9,066 bases of DNA from an uncultured Eubacteriales bacterium (GCA_900551995.1 URXW01000052.1:1-9066), one strand, 5' to 3'. Numbered from the stretch's first letter, positions 1 to 5,002 are shown. Notes: generated by a model not told the origin, from the letters alone. Numbers and translations: made by a program.

Positions 1-320
1 TAGTTTTCGGAAAAATCTAAATTGGAAATCGTATGCCCGTTTCCGTAAAATTTGCCGCTGAAGTAATGCAGCAAATTTCCGTCGCCGTCAAAGACGCTGC
101 CGATCGGTGTCCACGCAACGCCTGCTAAATCCAAATCGGCATTGAGCGACACGACTGCATCTGTTTTGTCATCATATTCGCCATTGTCCACCGCTTTTGC
201 AAACTGCAAGAGCTCATCCACCGTGGTAATGGTCGTCTTTTGCTCTGCAAAAGCAGAAATGGGCACCATTGCCGAGCACAGCACCAATGCAAAAAATATA
301 CCCACTACGCGTTTCTTCAT
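1..320 (-). CDS. Secreted surface-type protein, N-terminal part (runs off the left edge)
   Basis: Only the first 106 codons are in the window; the frame is open to the edge. The start at 320 is fixed by an AGGAGG ribosome binding site at 329-334, 8 bases upstream. Residues 1-25 form a typical Sec signal peptide: a KKR n-region, a hydrophobic core, and a likely signal peptidase I cut after AFA (residues 23-25). There is no lipobox at the cleavage site, so it is secreted rather than a lipoprotein. The mature part carries WTPIG followed by FSGKFYGNGHTISNL (about residues 69-99). This phrase is common in Gram-positive surface proteins just before GLUG-type or beta-helix repeats. A large repetitive cell-surface or adhesin-like protein is therefore plausible, but the repeats would lie outside the window. 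Hand-counted GC is about 47%, well below the genes to the right, and codons such as TTG, GCA and AAA differ from its neighbours, which may indicate foreign origin. Its function is not known. Confidence 0.75.
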   Translation of the reverse strand, partial: MKKRVVGIFFALVLCSAMVPISAFAEQKTTITTVDELLQFAKAVDNGEYDDKTDAVVSLNADLDLAGVAWTPIGSVFDGDGNLLHYFSGKFYGNGHTISNLDFSEN

Positions 321-361
321 TGTACAGTCCTCCTTTTAATTCTCCCATAGCATACAGGCGG

Positions 362-391
362 CGTCATTCCGTGGGTACCCACGGAATGACG
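362..391. repeat. Perfect 30-bp palindrome in the leader of the secreted-protein gene
   Basis: Bases 362-391 are an uninterrupted inverted repeat; the left arm reads CGTCATTCCGTGGGT and the right arm is its exact reverse complement. A second 10-bp palindrome, GGGAGCTCCC, begins at 391, and GCGGCG (358-363) and CGCCGC (403-408) could pair around both. The element lies between the promoter (431-459) and the ribosome binding site (329-334). It would therefore form a strong hairpin in the mRNA leader or act as a two-fold symmetric protein site on DNA. Neither side has a U-tract, so it does not look like an intrinsic terminator. Confidence 0.8.
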
Positions 392-430
392 GGAGCTCCC
401 GTCGCCGCACATATCAATGCTACTGGTCGT

Positions 431-459
431 ATTATACCTGCTTTTCCGCCAAATGTAAA
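431..459 (-). promoter_or_regulatory. Sigma-A-like promoter for the secreted-protein gene
   Basis: Read on the minus strand, a TTTACA -35 box (454-459, 5 of 6 consensus) and a perfect TATAAT -10 box (431-436) are separated by exactly 17 bases. The predicted transcription start is near 424, leaving a leader of about 100 nt before the ATG at 320. That leader contains the 30-bp palindrome at 362-391. The promoter lies just past the end of the DUF523 gene, so the secreted protein is probably transcribed separately from the operon upstream of it. Confidence 0.7.
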
Positions 460-506
460 TTCAAAATTTGTGCACCTTTGGTGGAAAAGGAAAAGAGAGG
501 GACGGC

Positions 507-932
507 TCACAGCAGCTTTTCCAGCTCGCTCTCGCCGTACACCTTGATGCCGCCGGCGGTCAGCAGCTCCGCCGTCACACCGTCGCCCGATGTCAGTGTT
601 CCGGTAAAGGTGCCGTCATAGATCTGCCCCTTGCCGCAGGAGGGACTGCGCTCCTTCAGCACGGCGGCGGTGCAGCCGTACAGCCGCGCCAGATGCAGCG
701 TCTCCTCCGCGCCCCGGCGGTACTCCGCCGTCACGTCCCGGCCGTCCGCCATCACCACCCGGTCGCCCTGCCGCTCGGAGGGCTTCCGGGGCGTGGGCAG
801 ACCGCCCAGCTGCTCCGGGCACACCGGCACCGCAAGTCCCCGCCGGGCAAGCTCCACCGCCAGAGGATGGGGCTTGCTTTTCCCGTCGTAGCGGCAGGCG
901 CAGCCCAGCAGACACGCGCTGATCAGGAGCAT
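507..932 (-). CDS. DUF523 family protein, TudS-like thiouracil desulfidase candidate
   Basis: This 141-residue protein matches the DUF523 (YbbK/TudS) family along its length. It has the N-terminal SACLLGCACRYDG (residues 5-17), VCPEQLGGLPTPR (37-49) and KERSPSCG (93-100). Characterised TudS members bind a [4Fe-4S] cluster through three conserved cysteines and remove sulfur from thiouracil. The Cys-containing motifs here (Cys7/11/13, Cys38, Cys99) supply the candidate ligands. The length is normal for a stand-alone DUF523 protein. The start at 932 has a GGAAGGAG ribosome binding site inside the end of the NUDIX gene, and the two genes overlap by 10 bases, so they are almost certainly co-transcribed and translationally coupled. 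The protein has no signal peptide and should be cytoplasmic. The family assignment is firm; the exact substrate in this organism is inferred and could be another thiolated base or nucleotide. Confidence 0.85.
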   Translation of the reverse strand: MLLISACLLGCACRYDGKSKPHPLAVELARRGLAVPVCPEQLGGLPTPRKPSERQGDRVVMADGRDVTAEYRRGAEETLHLARLYGCTAAVLKERSPSCGKGQIYDGTFTGTLTSGDGVTAELLTAGGIKVYGESELEKLL

Positions 933-1405
933 CGCGGCAGCTCCTTCCCGTTCAGGGCGGCGTACACCAGCGTGTCGCCCTCATATTGCAGCTTCATGGA
1001 GAAAAAGGGTGTATCCGCCTCGTGGATAAGGCACAGAAACAGCTTGTCGCCCTCCCACTGGGGCAACGCCGCCAGATCGTCCTTGTGGAGCCATTCCAGC
1101 ACACCCTCGCTGCACTCGTGCAGATCGCCCGTCCAGCCGGTGGCGGTGAACAGGTGCATATACTCCCCCTCCCACACGTCGGAGACGAAGGTGATGACGC
1201 CCCGGTAGCGATAGTCCGTCAGCGTCAGACCCGTCTCCTCCAGCGTCTCCCGGCAGACGCACTCCTCCGGGCTTTCGCCCTCCTCGCACTTGCCGCCCAC
1301 GCCGATCCATTTGTCGTGGTTCAGATCGTTCTCCTTTTTCACCCGGTGAAGCATCAGATACTCGCCCTTTTCGTTCTCCATGTAGCAAAGCGTTGTGTTT
1401 TTCAT
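923..1405 (-). CDS. NUDIX hydrolase, 8-oxo-dGTP diphosphatase-like (MutT/MTH1 type)
   Basis: This 160-residue NUDIX protein carries the signature box at residues 38-60 (G-x5-E-x7-RE-x2-EE-x-GL): GKCEEGE, then RETLEETGL. The RE and EE residues provide the Mg2+-binding glutamates. The usual aliphatic residue directly after RE is Thr here, a minor deviation. The family hydrolyses nucleoside diphosphates linked to another moiety. The KWIGVGGKCEEGESPEEC context resembles proteins usually annotated as 8-oxo-dGTP diphosphatase, which clean the nucleotide pool, but the substrate cannot be settled from sequence. The start at 1405 is supported by GGAGGC at 1412-1417 (6-base spacing) and a promoter at 1439-1467. 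It is the first gene of an operon with the DUF523 gene, overlapping it by 10 bases, and it diverges from the DUF1653 gene. Confidence 0.85.
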   Translation of the reverse strand: MKNTTLCYMENEKGEYLMLHRVKKENDLNHDKWIGVGGKCEEGESPEECVCRETLEETGLTLTDYRYRGVITFVSDVWEGEYMHLFTATGWTGDLHECSEGVLEWLHKDDLAALPQWEGDKLFLCLIHEADTPFFSMKLQYEGDTLVYAALNGKELPRCS

Positions 1406-1419
1406 GGCTCCGCCTCCGA

Positions 1420-1448
1420 TTTACAAATTCTCCCCGATAGTATATAAT
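1420..1448 (+). promoter_or_regulatory. Sigma-A-like promoter of the DUF1653-metallopeptidase operon
   Basis: TTTACA (1420-1425, 5 of 6 consensus) and a perfect TATAAT (1443-1448) are 17 bases apart. The predicted start is near 1455, followed by an AGGAGG ribosome binding site at 1479-1484 and the ATG at 1492. The element lies over the minus-strand NUDIX promoter, so the two cannot be occupied by RNA polymerase at the same time. Confidence 0.65.
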
Positions 1449-1467
1449 GTTTCCGTCACTATTGCAA
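1439..1467 (-). promoter_or_regulatory. Sigma-A-like promoter of the NUDIX-DUF523 operon
   Basis: On the minus strand a TTGCAA -35 box (1462-1467) and a TATACT -10 box (1439-1444) are 17 bases apart. The predicted start near 1432 gives a leader of about 27 nt holding the GGAGGC ribosome binding site. The -10 box overlaps by 2 bases the -10 box of the opposing plus-strand promoter (1443-1448). Confidence 0.6.
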
Positions 1468-1479
1468 GGTGTTCCGTCA
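1451..1479. repeat. Direct repeat TTCCGTCA, 21 bp apart, in the divergent promoter region
   Basis: TTCCGTCA occurs at 1451-1458 and again at 1472-1479. The 21-base period is two helical turns, so both copies face the same side of the DNA. They flank the -35 box of the NUDIX promoter and lie in the untranslated leader of the plus-strand operon, a place where a regulator could act on both. An 8-base repeat can arise by chance. Confidence 0.35.
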
Positions 1480-1491
1480 GGAGGAATTATT

Positions 1492-1710
1492 ATGTCAACC
1501 ATCAAGCCGGGACGCTACCGGCACTTCAAGGGAAATGAGTACGAGGTCATCGGCACCGCCCGCCACTCCGAGACGCTGGAGGAGCTGGTGGTCTACCGCG
1601 CCCTGTACGGCGACGGCGGGCTGTGGGTGCGCCCTGCCGCCATGTGGACGGAGACGGTGGAGCGGGACGGCTATCGCGGTCCCCGCTTCGTGCCGGTGGA
1701 GGGCGCGTAA
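1492..1710 (+). CDS. DUF1653 family small protein
   Basis: This 72-residue protein matches the DUF1653 family, with GRYRHFKGNEYEV near the N-terminus (about residues 7-19), a central VVYRALYGDGGLWVRP, and a C-terminal RFVPVE. The family consists of short, single-domain cytoplasmic proteins of unknown function that begin with a [KG]xYRHFKGxxYxV-like strand; nearly the whole protein is the domain. The frame is open further upstream to 1447, but the start at 1492 is chosen because it has AGGAGG at 1479-1484 (7-base spacing) and lies downstream of the predicted transcription start. Its stop codon overlaps the ATG of the metallopeptidase gene (TAATG at 1708-1712), which implies translational coupling. 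No function is assigned. Confidence 0.85.
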   Translation: MSTIKPGRYRHFKGNEYEVIGTARHSETLEELVVYRALYGDGGLWVRPAAMWTETVERDGYRGPRFVPVEGA

Positions 1711-2225
1711 TGGCGGAGTACACGGTCATCCGCTCCCGTCGGCGCACCATGGCTCTGGAGGTCACGCGGCAGGGCACCGTGCTGGTGCGCGCCCCCCTCC
1801 GCGCCTCCGACGGCGATATTGCCCGGTTCGTGGACAGCCACTGTGCGTGGCTGGAAAAGCATCTGGCGTCGCGGCAGGCGTACCTGTCCGCCCACCCGGA
1901 GCCGTCTCCGGCGCAGCTTGACGCGTGGCGGCAGCAGGCCAAGGCACTCCTTCCGCCGCTGGTGGCGCAGTGGGCGCAGCGCATGGGCGTGCAGCCCGCC
2001 GGCGTGTCCGTCACCGCCGCCTGCACACGCTTCGGCAGCTGCTCCGGGAAAAACCGCCTCAGCTTCTCCCTGTACCTGATGGACTTTCCCCCCGCCGCCA
2101 TCGAGTACGTGGTGGTGCACGAGCTTGCCCACATCCGCCACCACGACCACTCCTCCGCCTTCTACCGGGAGGTGGAGACGTACCTCCCCGACTGGCGGCA
2201 GCGGCGCGCACTGCTGCGCCGGTAA
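1710..2225 (+). CDS. YgjP-like (DUF45/SprT-type) zinc metallopeptidase domain protein
   Basis: This 171-residue protein matches the YgjP-like metallopeptidase family (DUF45). It carries the zinc motif HELAH at residues 137-141 and a third candidate ligand, His147, in HDHSSAF, equivalent to the NHSxxFW segment of family members. Upstream is TRFGSCSGKNRLSFS (106-120), the counterpart of the family's R-W-GSC motif with Trp replaced by Phe. The N-terminus (VIRSRRRTMALEVTRQGTVLVRAP) is the typical beta-rich opening. No signal peptide or membrane segment is visible, so it should be cytoplasmic. The frame is open from 1623, but the start at 1710 fits the family N-terminus, the TAATG overlap with DUF1653 and a GGAGGG just upstream. 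E. coli YgjP is the family reference, but no substrate is established. A terminator follows at 2248. Confidence 0.85.
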   Translation: MAEYTVIRSRRRTMALEVTRQGTVLVRAPLRASDGDIARFVDSHCAWLEKHLASRQAYLSAHPEPSPAQLDAWRQQAKALLPPLVAQWAQRMGVQPAGVSVTAACTRFGSCSGKNRLSFSLYLMDFPPAAIEYVVVHELAHIRHHDHSSAFYREVETYLPDWRQRRALLRR

Positions 2226-2247
2226 ATGTCAGAAAATCCACTCCCCT

Positions 2248-2284
2248 CCCGCCGTCTGTCACCTCCGGACGGCGGGTTTTCTTG
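2248..2284 (+). terminator. Intrinsic terminator after the metallopeptidase gene
   Basis: CCCGCCGTC (2248-2256) pairs perfectly with GACGGCGGG (2268-2276) around an 11-base loop, and TTTTCTTG plus a further T-rich run follow. It closes the DUF1653-metallopeptidase operon and insulates the sugar locus downstream. Confidence 0.85.
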
Positions 2285-2345
2285 TTATTTTCACAATAAA
2301 CCGCCTCAGTTTTCTGTGCGTTTCGGCAAAAATGCGGCGCACCCG

Positions 2346-2374
2346 TTGACATACGCGGCGGAGACTGCTAAGAT
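2346..2374 (+). promoter_or_regulatory. Promoter of the LacI-family regulator gene
   Basis: A perfect TTGACA -35 box (2346-2351) and a TAAGAT -10 box (2369-2374) are 17 bases apart. A TG at 2366-2367 gives an extended -10 (TGC-TAAGAT). The predicted start near 2381 lies just ahead of the tandem operator-like sites at 2386-2411, and the leader to the ATG at 2468 is about 87 nt. Confidence 0.7.
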
Positions 2375-2385
2375 AGTCCCGCAGG

Positions 2386-2411
2386 TGGAAACGTTCCCGG
2401 AAATGTTTTCA
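2386..2411 (+). promoter_or_regulatory. Two tandem cre/LacI-type operator candidates
   Basis: TGGAAACGTTCCCG (2386-2399) fits the catabolite-responsive (cre) pattern TGNNANCGNTNNCA except at the last base and is nearly symmetric about its central CG. CGGAAATGTTTTCA (2398-2411) fits the same pattern with two mismatches. The core 12-mers abut with a 12-base period. LacI/GalR proteins bind such CG-centred palindromes, and these sites lie from about +6 to +31 of the regulator's transcript, where binding would block transcription. Either self-repression by the adjacent LacI protein or CcpA control is possible. Confidence 0.5.
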
Positions 2412-2467
2412 GTCTTTTCCCGCTCACTTCCTCCCGCGTATTCGCTACGGTAGGAGGCTCCCCGCCC

Positions 2468-3481
2468 ATGACCATAAAGGATATAGCCAAACAGTGCAGC
2501 GTCAGCGTCAGCACCGTATCCCGTGTGCTGAACGACCGCCCCGATGTCAGCGACGATGTGCGGCGCAAGGTGCTGTCCGCCATCAAGGCGAGCAACTACA
2601 TTCCCAACAACAGTGCCCGGGACCTTGTGCGGACCAAGTCCGATGCCATCGGTCTTGTGGTGCGCGGCGTGTCCAACCCGTTCTACACGGAGATCATTCA
2701 GGCCATTGAGAGCACCGTCACCGACGCGGGCTTCACGCTGGTGATGCAGCAGATCGGCGCGTGCGATGACGAGGTCAAGCGCGCCGCCGTCATGGAGCGG
2801 GAGAAGCGTCTGCGCGGCATCGTGTTTCTGGGCGGACGGTTCGACTACACCCCGGCGGATCTGGCTCTGCTGAACATCCCCTTCGTGTGCTGCTCCTTCT
2901 CCAACCGGTACGGCACCCTCATCGAAGGGGAGTATTCCTCCGTGTCCATCGCCGACGGCGACACGGCGCGGCAGGCGGTGGAGGAGCTGTACCGCCACGG
3001 GCACCGGCAGATCGCCGCGCTGATCTCCCGTCCCGACGACCAGTCCATCAGCCAACTGCGGTACGAGGGCTACGTGCAGGCTCTGGAGAGCCACGGCATC
3101 TCCGTGGACCCCGACCTTGTGATCGCCGCCGAGGGCTTCGGCGTGCGGGACGGCTACGAGGCGATACGCCGGAAACTGGTGGAGGGCACGGAGTTCACCG
3201 CACTTTTCGCCATCGCCGACTCCATGGCGATCGGTGCCATGCGGGCATTGATGGACGCGGGCAAGCGCGTCCCGGAGGACTGCTCCGTCATCGCCATCGA
3301 CGGGCTGGAGCTGTCCGCCTACATCGAACCGCCCCTGACCACCCTCTGCCAGCCCATGGCGGAGATGGGACGGCGCAGCGCGGAGATATTGGTGGACATG
3401 GTGCAGCACAAGGGCACCCACGCCTGCGAAGTTCTGCCCACCACCCTGCGCCACGGACGCTCCGTCGCCCAGTGTAAGTAG
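2468..3481 (+). CDS. LacI-family transcriptional repressor of the sugar-uptake locus
   Basis: This 337-residue protein has the LacI/GalR architecture. An N-terminal helix-turn-helix (TIKDIAKQCSVSVSTVSRVLN, residues 2-22) is followed by the hinge segment NYIPNNSARDL (43-53). From about residue 60 (IGLVV) a periplasmic-binding-protein-like sensor domain continues to the C-terminus. In the recognition helix, the two residues that set operator choice in LacI (Tyr-Gln) are Val-Ser here. The ATG at 2468 has AGGAGG at 2452-2457 with a 10-base gap. It stands immediately upstream of, and in the same direction as, the binding protein, permeases and MalQ. It is therefore most likely the local regulator (MalR-like by context), releasing DNA when a maltodextrin-type sugar or derivative binds. 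The effector is inferred from neighbours only. There is no terminator before the next gene, so some read-through is likely. Confidence 0.9.
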   Translation: MTIKDIAKQCSVSVSTVSRVLNDRPDVSDDVRRKVLSAIKASNYIPNNSARDLVRTKSDAIGLVVRGVSNPFYTEIIQAIESTVTDAGFTLVMQQIGACDDEVKRAAVMEREKRLRGIVFLGGRFDYTPADLALLNIPFVCCSFSNRYGTLIEGEYSSVSIADGDTARQAVEELYRHGHRQIAALISRPDDQSISQLRYEGYVQALESHGISVDPDLVIAAEGFGVRDGYEAIRRKLVEGTEFTALFAIADSMAIGAMRALMDAGKRVPEDCSVIAIDGLELSAYIEPPLTTLCQPMAEMGRRSAEILVDMVQHKGTHACEVLPTTLRHGRSVAQCK

Positions 3482-3482
3482 T

Positions 3483-3506
3483 TTTTTACATCAAGTGATG
3501 TAAAAA
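3483..3506. promoter_or_regulatory. AT-rich 24-bp palindrome ahead of the binding-protein gene
   Basis: TTTTTACATCA (3483-3493) and TGATGTAAAAA (3496-3506) are perfect inverted arms around AG. They lie between the LacI stop (3481) and the binding-protein ATG (3532). The hairpin is AT-rich with no U-tract after it, so it is not a terminator. It is either an operator or an mRNA 5' stem. It overlaps a possible promoter, TTTACA (3485-3490), 16 bases, then TAAAAT (3507-3512). However, that start would fall at about 3519, inside the ribosome binding site, so the promoter call is weak. The sequence does not resemble the sites at 2386-2411, so a different factor may act here. Confidence 0.5.
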
Positions 3507-3531
3507 TAAAATCAAAAAAGGAGTTAATAGT

Positions 3532-4839
3532 ATGAAGAAGTTTGTTGCAATGCTTCTGGCTCTCGTCATGGCTCTGTCTCTGGTCGCCTGCGGCGAGAAG
3601 AAGGGCGATGCCAACACCGAGGGCGACGGTGCCTCCGCCGCCACCGGCAAGGTGTATTATCTGAACTTTAAGCCTGAGCAGGATCAGGCATGGCAGGATC
3701 TGGCCAAGGCGTACACCGAGGAGACCGGCGTGCCCGTCACCGTCCTGACCGCCGCCTCCGGCACCTATGAGGAGAAGCTGACCTCCGAGATCGCCAAGAC
3801 CGACGCCCCCACTCTGTTCCAGGTGAACGGCCCCGTGGGTCTGGCAAGCTGGAAGGATTACTGCTACGATCTGAAGGATTCTCAGGTGTACGGTGAGCTG
3901 ACCAGCGACAGCTTCGCCCTGAAGGATGGCGACGCCGTTGCCGGCATCGGCTACGTGATCGAGTCCTACGGTCTGATCGTCAACAAAACCCTGCTGGCAA
4001 AGGCGGGCTACACCGTCGAGGACATCCAGAGCTTCGCGGATCTGAAGAAGGTCGCCGAGGACATCACCGCCCGCAAGGACGAGCTGGGCTTCGCCGCTTT
4101 CTCCTCCGCCGGTATGGACGGCAGCTCCGACTGGCGTTTCAAGACCCACCTTGCCAACCTGCCCATCTACTTTGAGTATCAGGCAGACGGCATCAACAGC
4201 ACCGACGCCATCAAGGGCACCTATCTGGACAACTACAAGAACATCTTCGACCTGTACATCAACAACAGCACCTGCGCTCCCGCCGACCTGTCCGGTAAGA
4301 CCGGTGACGACAGCCGCAACGAGTTCCTGGCCGGTAAGGCTGTGTTCTTCCAGAACGGCTCTTGGGAGTACAACAACCTCGTGGGCGAGGGTAAGCCCTT
4401 CACCGACGACGATCTGACCATGATGCCCATTTACATCGGCGTGGGCGACGAGGCGAATCAGGGTCTGTGCACCGGCACCGAGAACTACTGGTGCGTGAAC
4501 AAGGACGCCGCCCCCGAGGACATCCAGGCGACGCTGGACTTCATGTACTGGTGCGTTACCTCCGACAAGGGCACCCAGGCTCTCGCCAATGACATGGGCT
4601 TCGTGATCCCCTTCAAGAAGGCCGCCGAGTCCCCCAACCTGTTCGTCAAGGTGGACAAGGAGCTGACCGCTGCCGGCAAGACTCCTGTGTCCTGGAACTT
4701 CACCACCATGCCCTCTGAGCAGTGGAAGAACGACGTTGGCTCCGCTCTGACCGCCTACGCCGCCGGTACCGGCGACTGGGAGGCCGTCAAGACCGCCTTC
4801 GTGGACGGCTGGGCAAAGGAAGTCGCTCTCAACAGCTGA
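3532..4839 (+). CDS. Carbohydrate ABC transporter solute-binding lipoprotein (family 1, CUT1)
   Basis: This 435-residue extracellular sugar-binding protein should be tethered to the membrane by a lipid. Residues 1-19 are a lipoprotein signal peptide and SLVAC (16-20) is the lipobox with Cys20 as the lipidated residue. A flexible Gly/Ala/Glu-rich linker (about 21-39) precedes the binding domain, which opens KVYYLNFKPEQDQAWQDLAKAYTEETG, the usual start of family 1 (COG1653) proteins. FQNGSWEYNN and ENYWCVNKD carry aromatic residues of the kind that stack on sugars. AAGGAG at 3518-3523 with 8-base spacing fixes the start. It is followed by two CUT1 permeases and MalQ, which suggests maltose, maltodextrin or another alpha-glucoside as ligand. 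Codon choice is strongly biased (almost all Lys AAG, frequent GGT and CTG), consistent with high expression. The exact ligand is not readable from sequence. Confidence 0.92.
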   Translation: MKKFVAMLLALVMALSLVACGEKKGDANTEGDGASAATGKVYYLNFKPEQDQAWQDLAKAYTEETGVPVTVLTAASGTYEEKLTSEIAKTDAPTLFQVNGPVGLASWKDYCYDLKDSQVYGELTSDSFALKDGDAVAGIGYVIESYGLIVNKTLLAKAGYTVEDIQSFADLKKVAEDITARKDELGFAAFSSAGMDGSSDWRFKTHLANLPIYFEYQADGINSTDAIKGTYLDNYKNIFDLYINNSTCAPADLSGKTGDDSRNEFLAGKAVFFQNGSWEYNNLVGEGKPFTDDDLTMMPIYIGVGDEANQGLCTGTENYWCVNKDAAPEDIQATLDFMYWCVTSDKGTQALANDMGFVIPFKKAAESPNLFVKVDKELTAAGKTPVSWNFTTMPSEQWKNDVGSALTAYAAGTGDWEAVKTAFVDGWAKEVALNS

Positions 4840-4863
4840 TCTCCTCTCTGCACCGCAGCTACC

Positions 4864-4894
4864 CGGTCGGGTGGGCATATCGCCCACCCGACCG
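4864..4894 (+). other. Stem-loop 1 between binding protein and permease (13-bp stem)
   Basis: CGGTCGGGTGGGC (4864-4876) pairs perfectly with GCCCACCCGACCG (4882-4894) around the loop ATATC. The downstream sequence CCATACAGCC has no U-tract. A strong hairpin 25 bases past the binding-protein stop codon is expected to block 3' exonucleases and stabilise that mRNA, or to attenuate transcription into the permease genes. Stem length, loop size and the GGGC-loop-GCCC core resemble the hairpin at 6715-6745. Confidence 0.75.
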
Positions 4895-4905
4895 CCATAC
4901 AGCCC

Positions 4906-4921
4906 CTGCGCTCCGGCGCAG
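4906..4921 (+). other. Stem-loop 2 between binding protein and permease (6-bp stem, tetraloop)
   Basis: CTGCGC (4906-4911) pairs with GCGCAG (4916-4921) across the tetraloop TCCG. It sits directly between two larger hairpins, ending at the base before stem-loop 3 begins, and would stack with it in the transcript. Confidence 0.5.
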
Positions 4922-4966
4922 CGGCTGCCTGTGCGCCCCGGCTCTTACGGGACGCGCAGGCAGCCG
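4922..4966 (+). other. Stem-loop 3 between binding protein and permease (45 nt)
   Basis: The 10-bp outer stem is CGGCTGCCTG (4922-4931) with CAGGCAGCCG (4957-4966). It continues inward with a U-G pair, three GC pairs, one C-A mismatch and four more GC pairs, closing on a 7-nt loop (4941-4947). No U-tract follows. The ribosome binding site of the permease (GGAGG, 4989-4993) lies 22 bases beyond it and remains unpaired in this fold. Confidence 0.65.
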
Positions 4967-5002
4967 GGAAATCTCACAAAGCTCACATGGAGGTACACGC
5001 TT

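Noticed and set aside
1..320. Left-edge gene as a recognised adhesin or enzyme
   Set aside because: Only the signal peptide and a short pre-repeat phrase are visible; the diagnostic part is outside the window, so no function is assigned.
362..391. Palindrome as terminator of the NUDIX-DUF523 operon
   Set aside because: No T-rich run follows on the minus strand, and it lies more than 100 bases past the DUF523 stop, behind the next promoter.
468..1208. Plus-strand open frame of 246 codons opposite the NUDIX-DUF523 operon
   Set aside because: Low-complexity translation with no recognisable domain; it is the shadow of two well-supported genes on the other strand.
1447..1491. Earlier ATG for the DUF1653 gene at 1447
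   Set aside because: It lies within the -10 box and ahead of the predicted transcription start; the ATG at 1492 has AGGAGG at the right distance.
2306..3454. Minus-strand open frame of 382 codons opposite the LacI gene
   Set aside because: His-, Gly- and Val-rich translation typical of the reverse complement of a GC-rich gene; the plus strand has an unambiguous LacI match.
3483..3506. Palindrome as terminator of the LacI gene
   Set aside because: The stem is AT-rich and is followed by ATAAAATC rather than a T-run, so it would not terminate efficiently.
3319..4887. Long minus-strand open frame (522 codons) antisense to the binding-protein gene
   Set aside because: It mirrors the binding-protein gene's strong GC-third-position codon bias, resembles no known family, and the plus-strand gene has a clear signal peptide, ribosome binding site and family match.
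4871..5002. Possible upstream extension of the first permease by 44 codons
   Set aside because: The extension would be encoded by the hairpin cluster and adds a Pro/Arg-rich non-homologous leader; the ATG at 5003 has a proper GGAGG site and the family's usual N-terminus.
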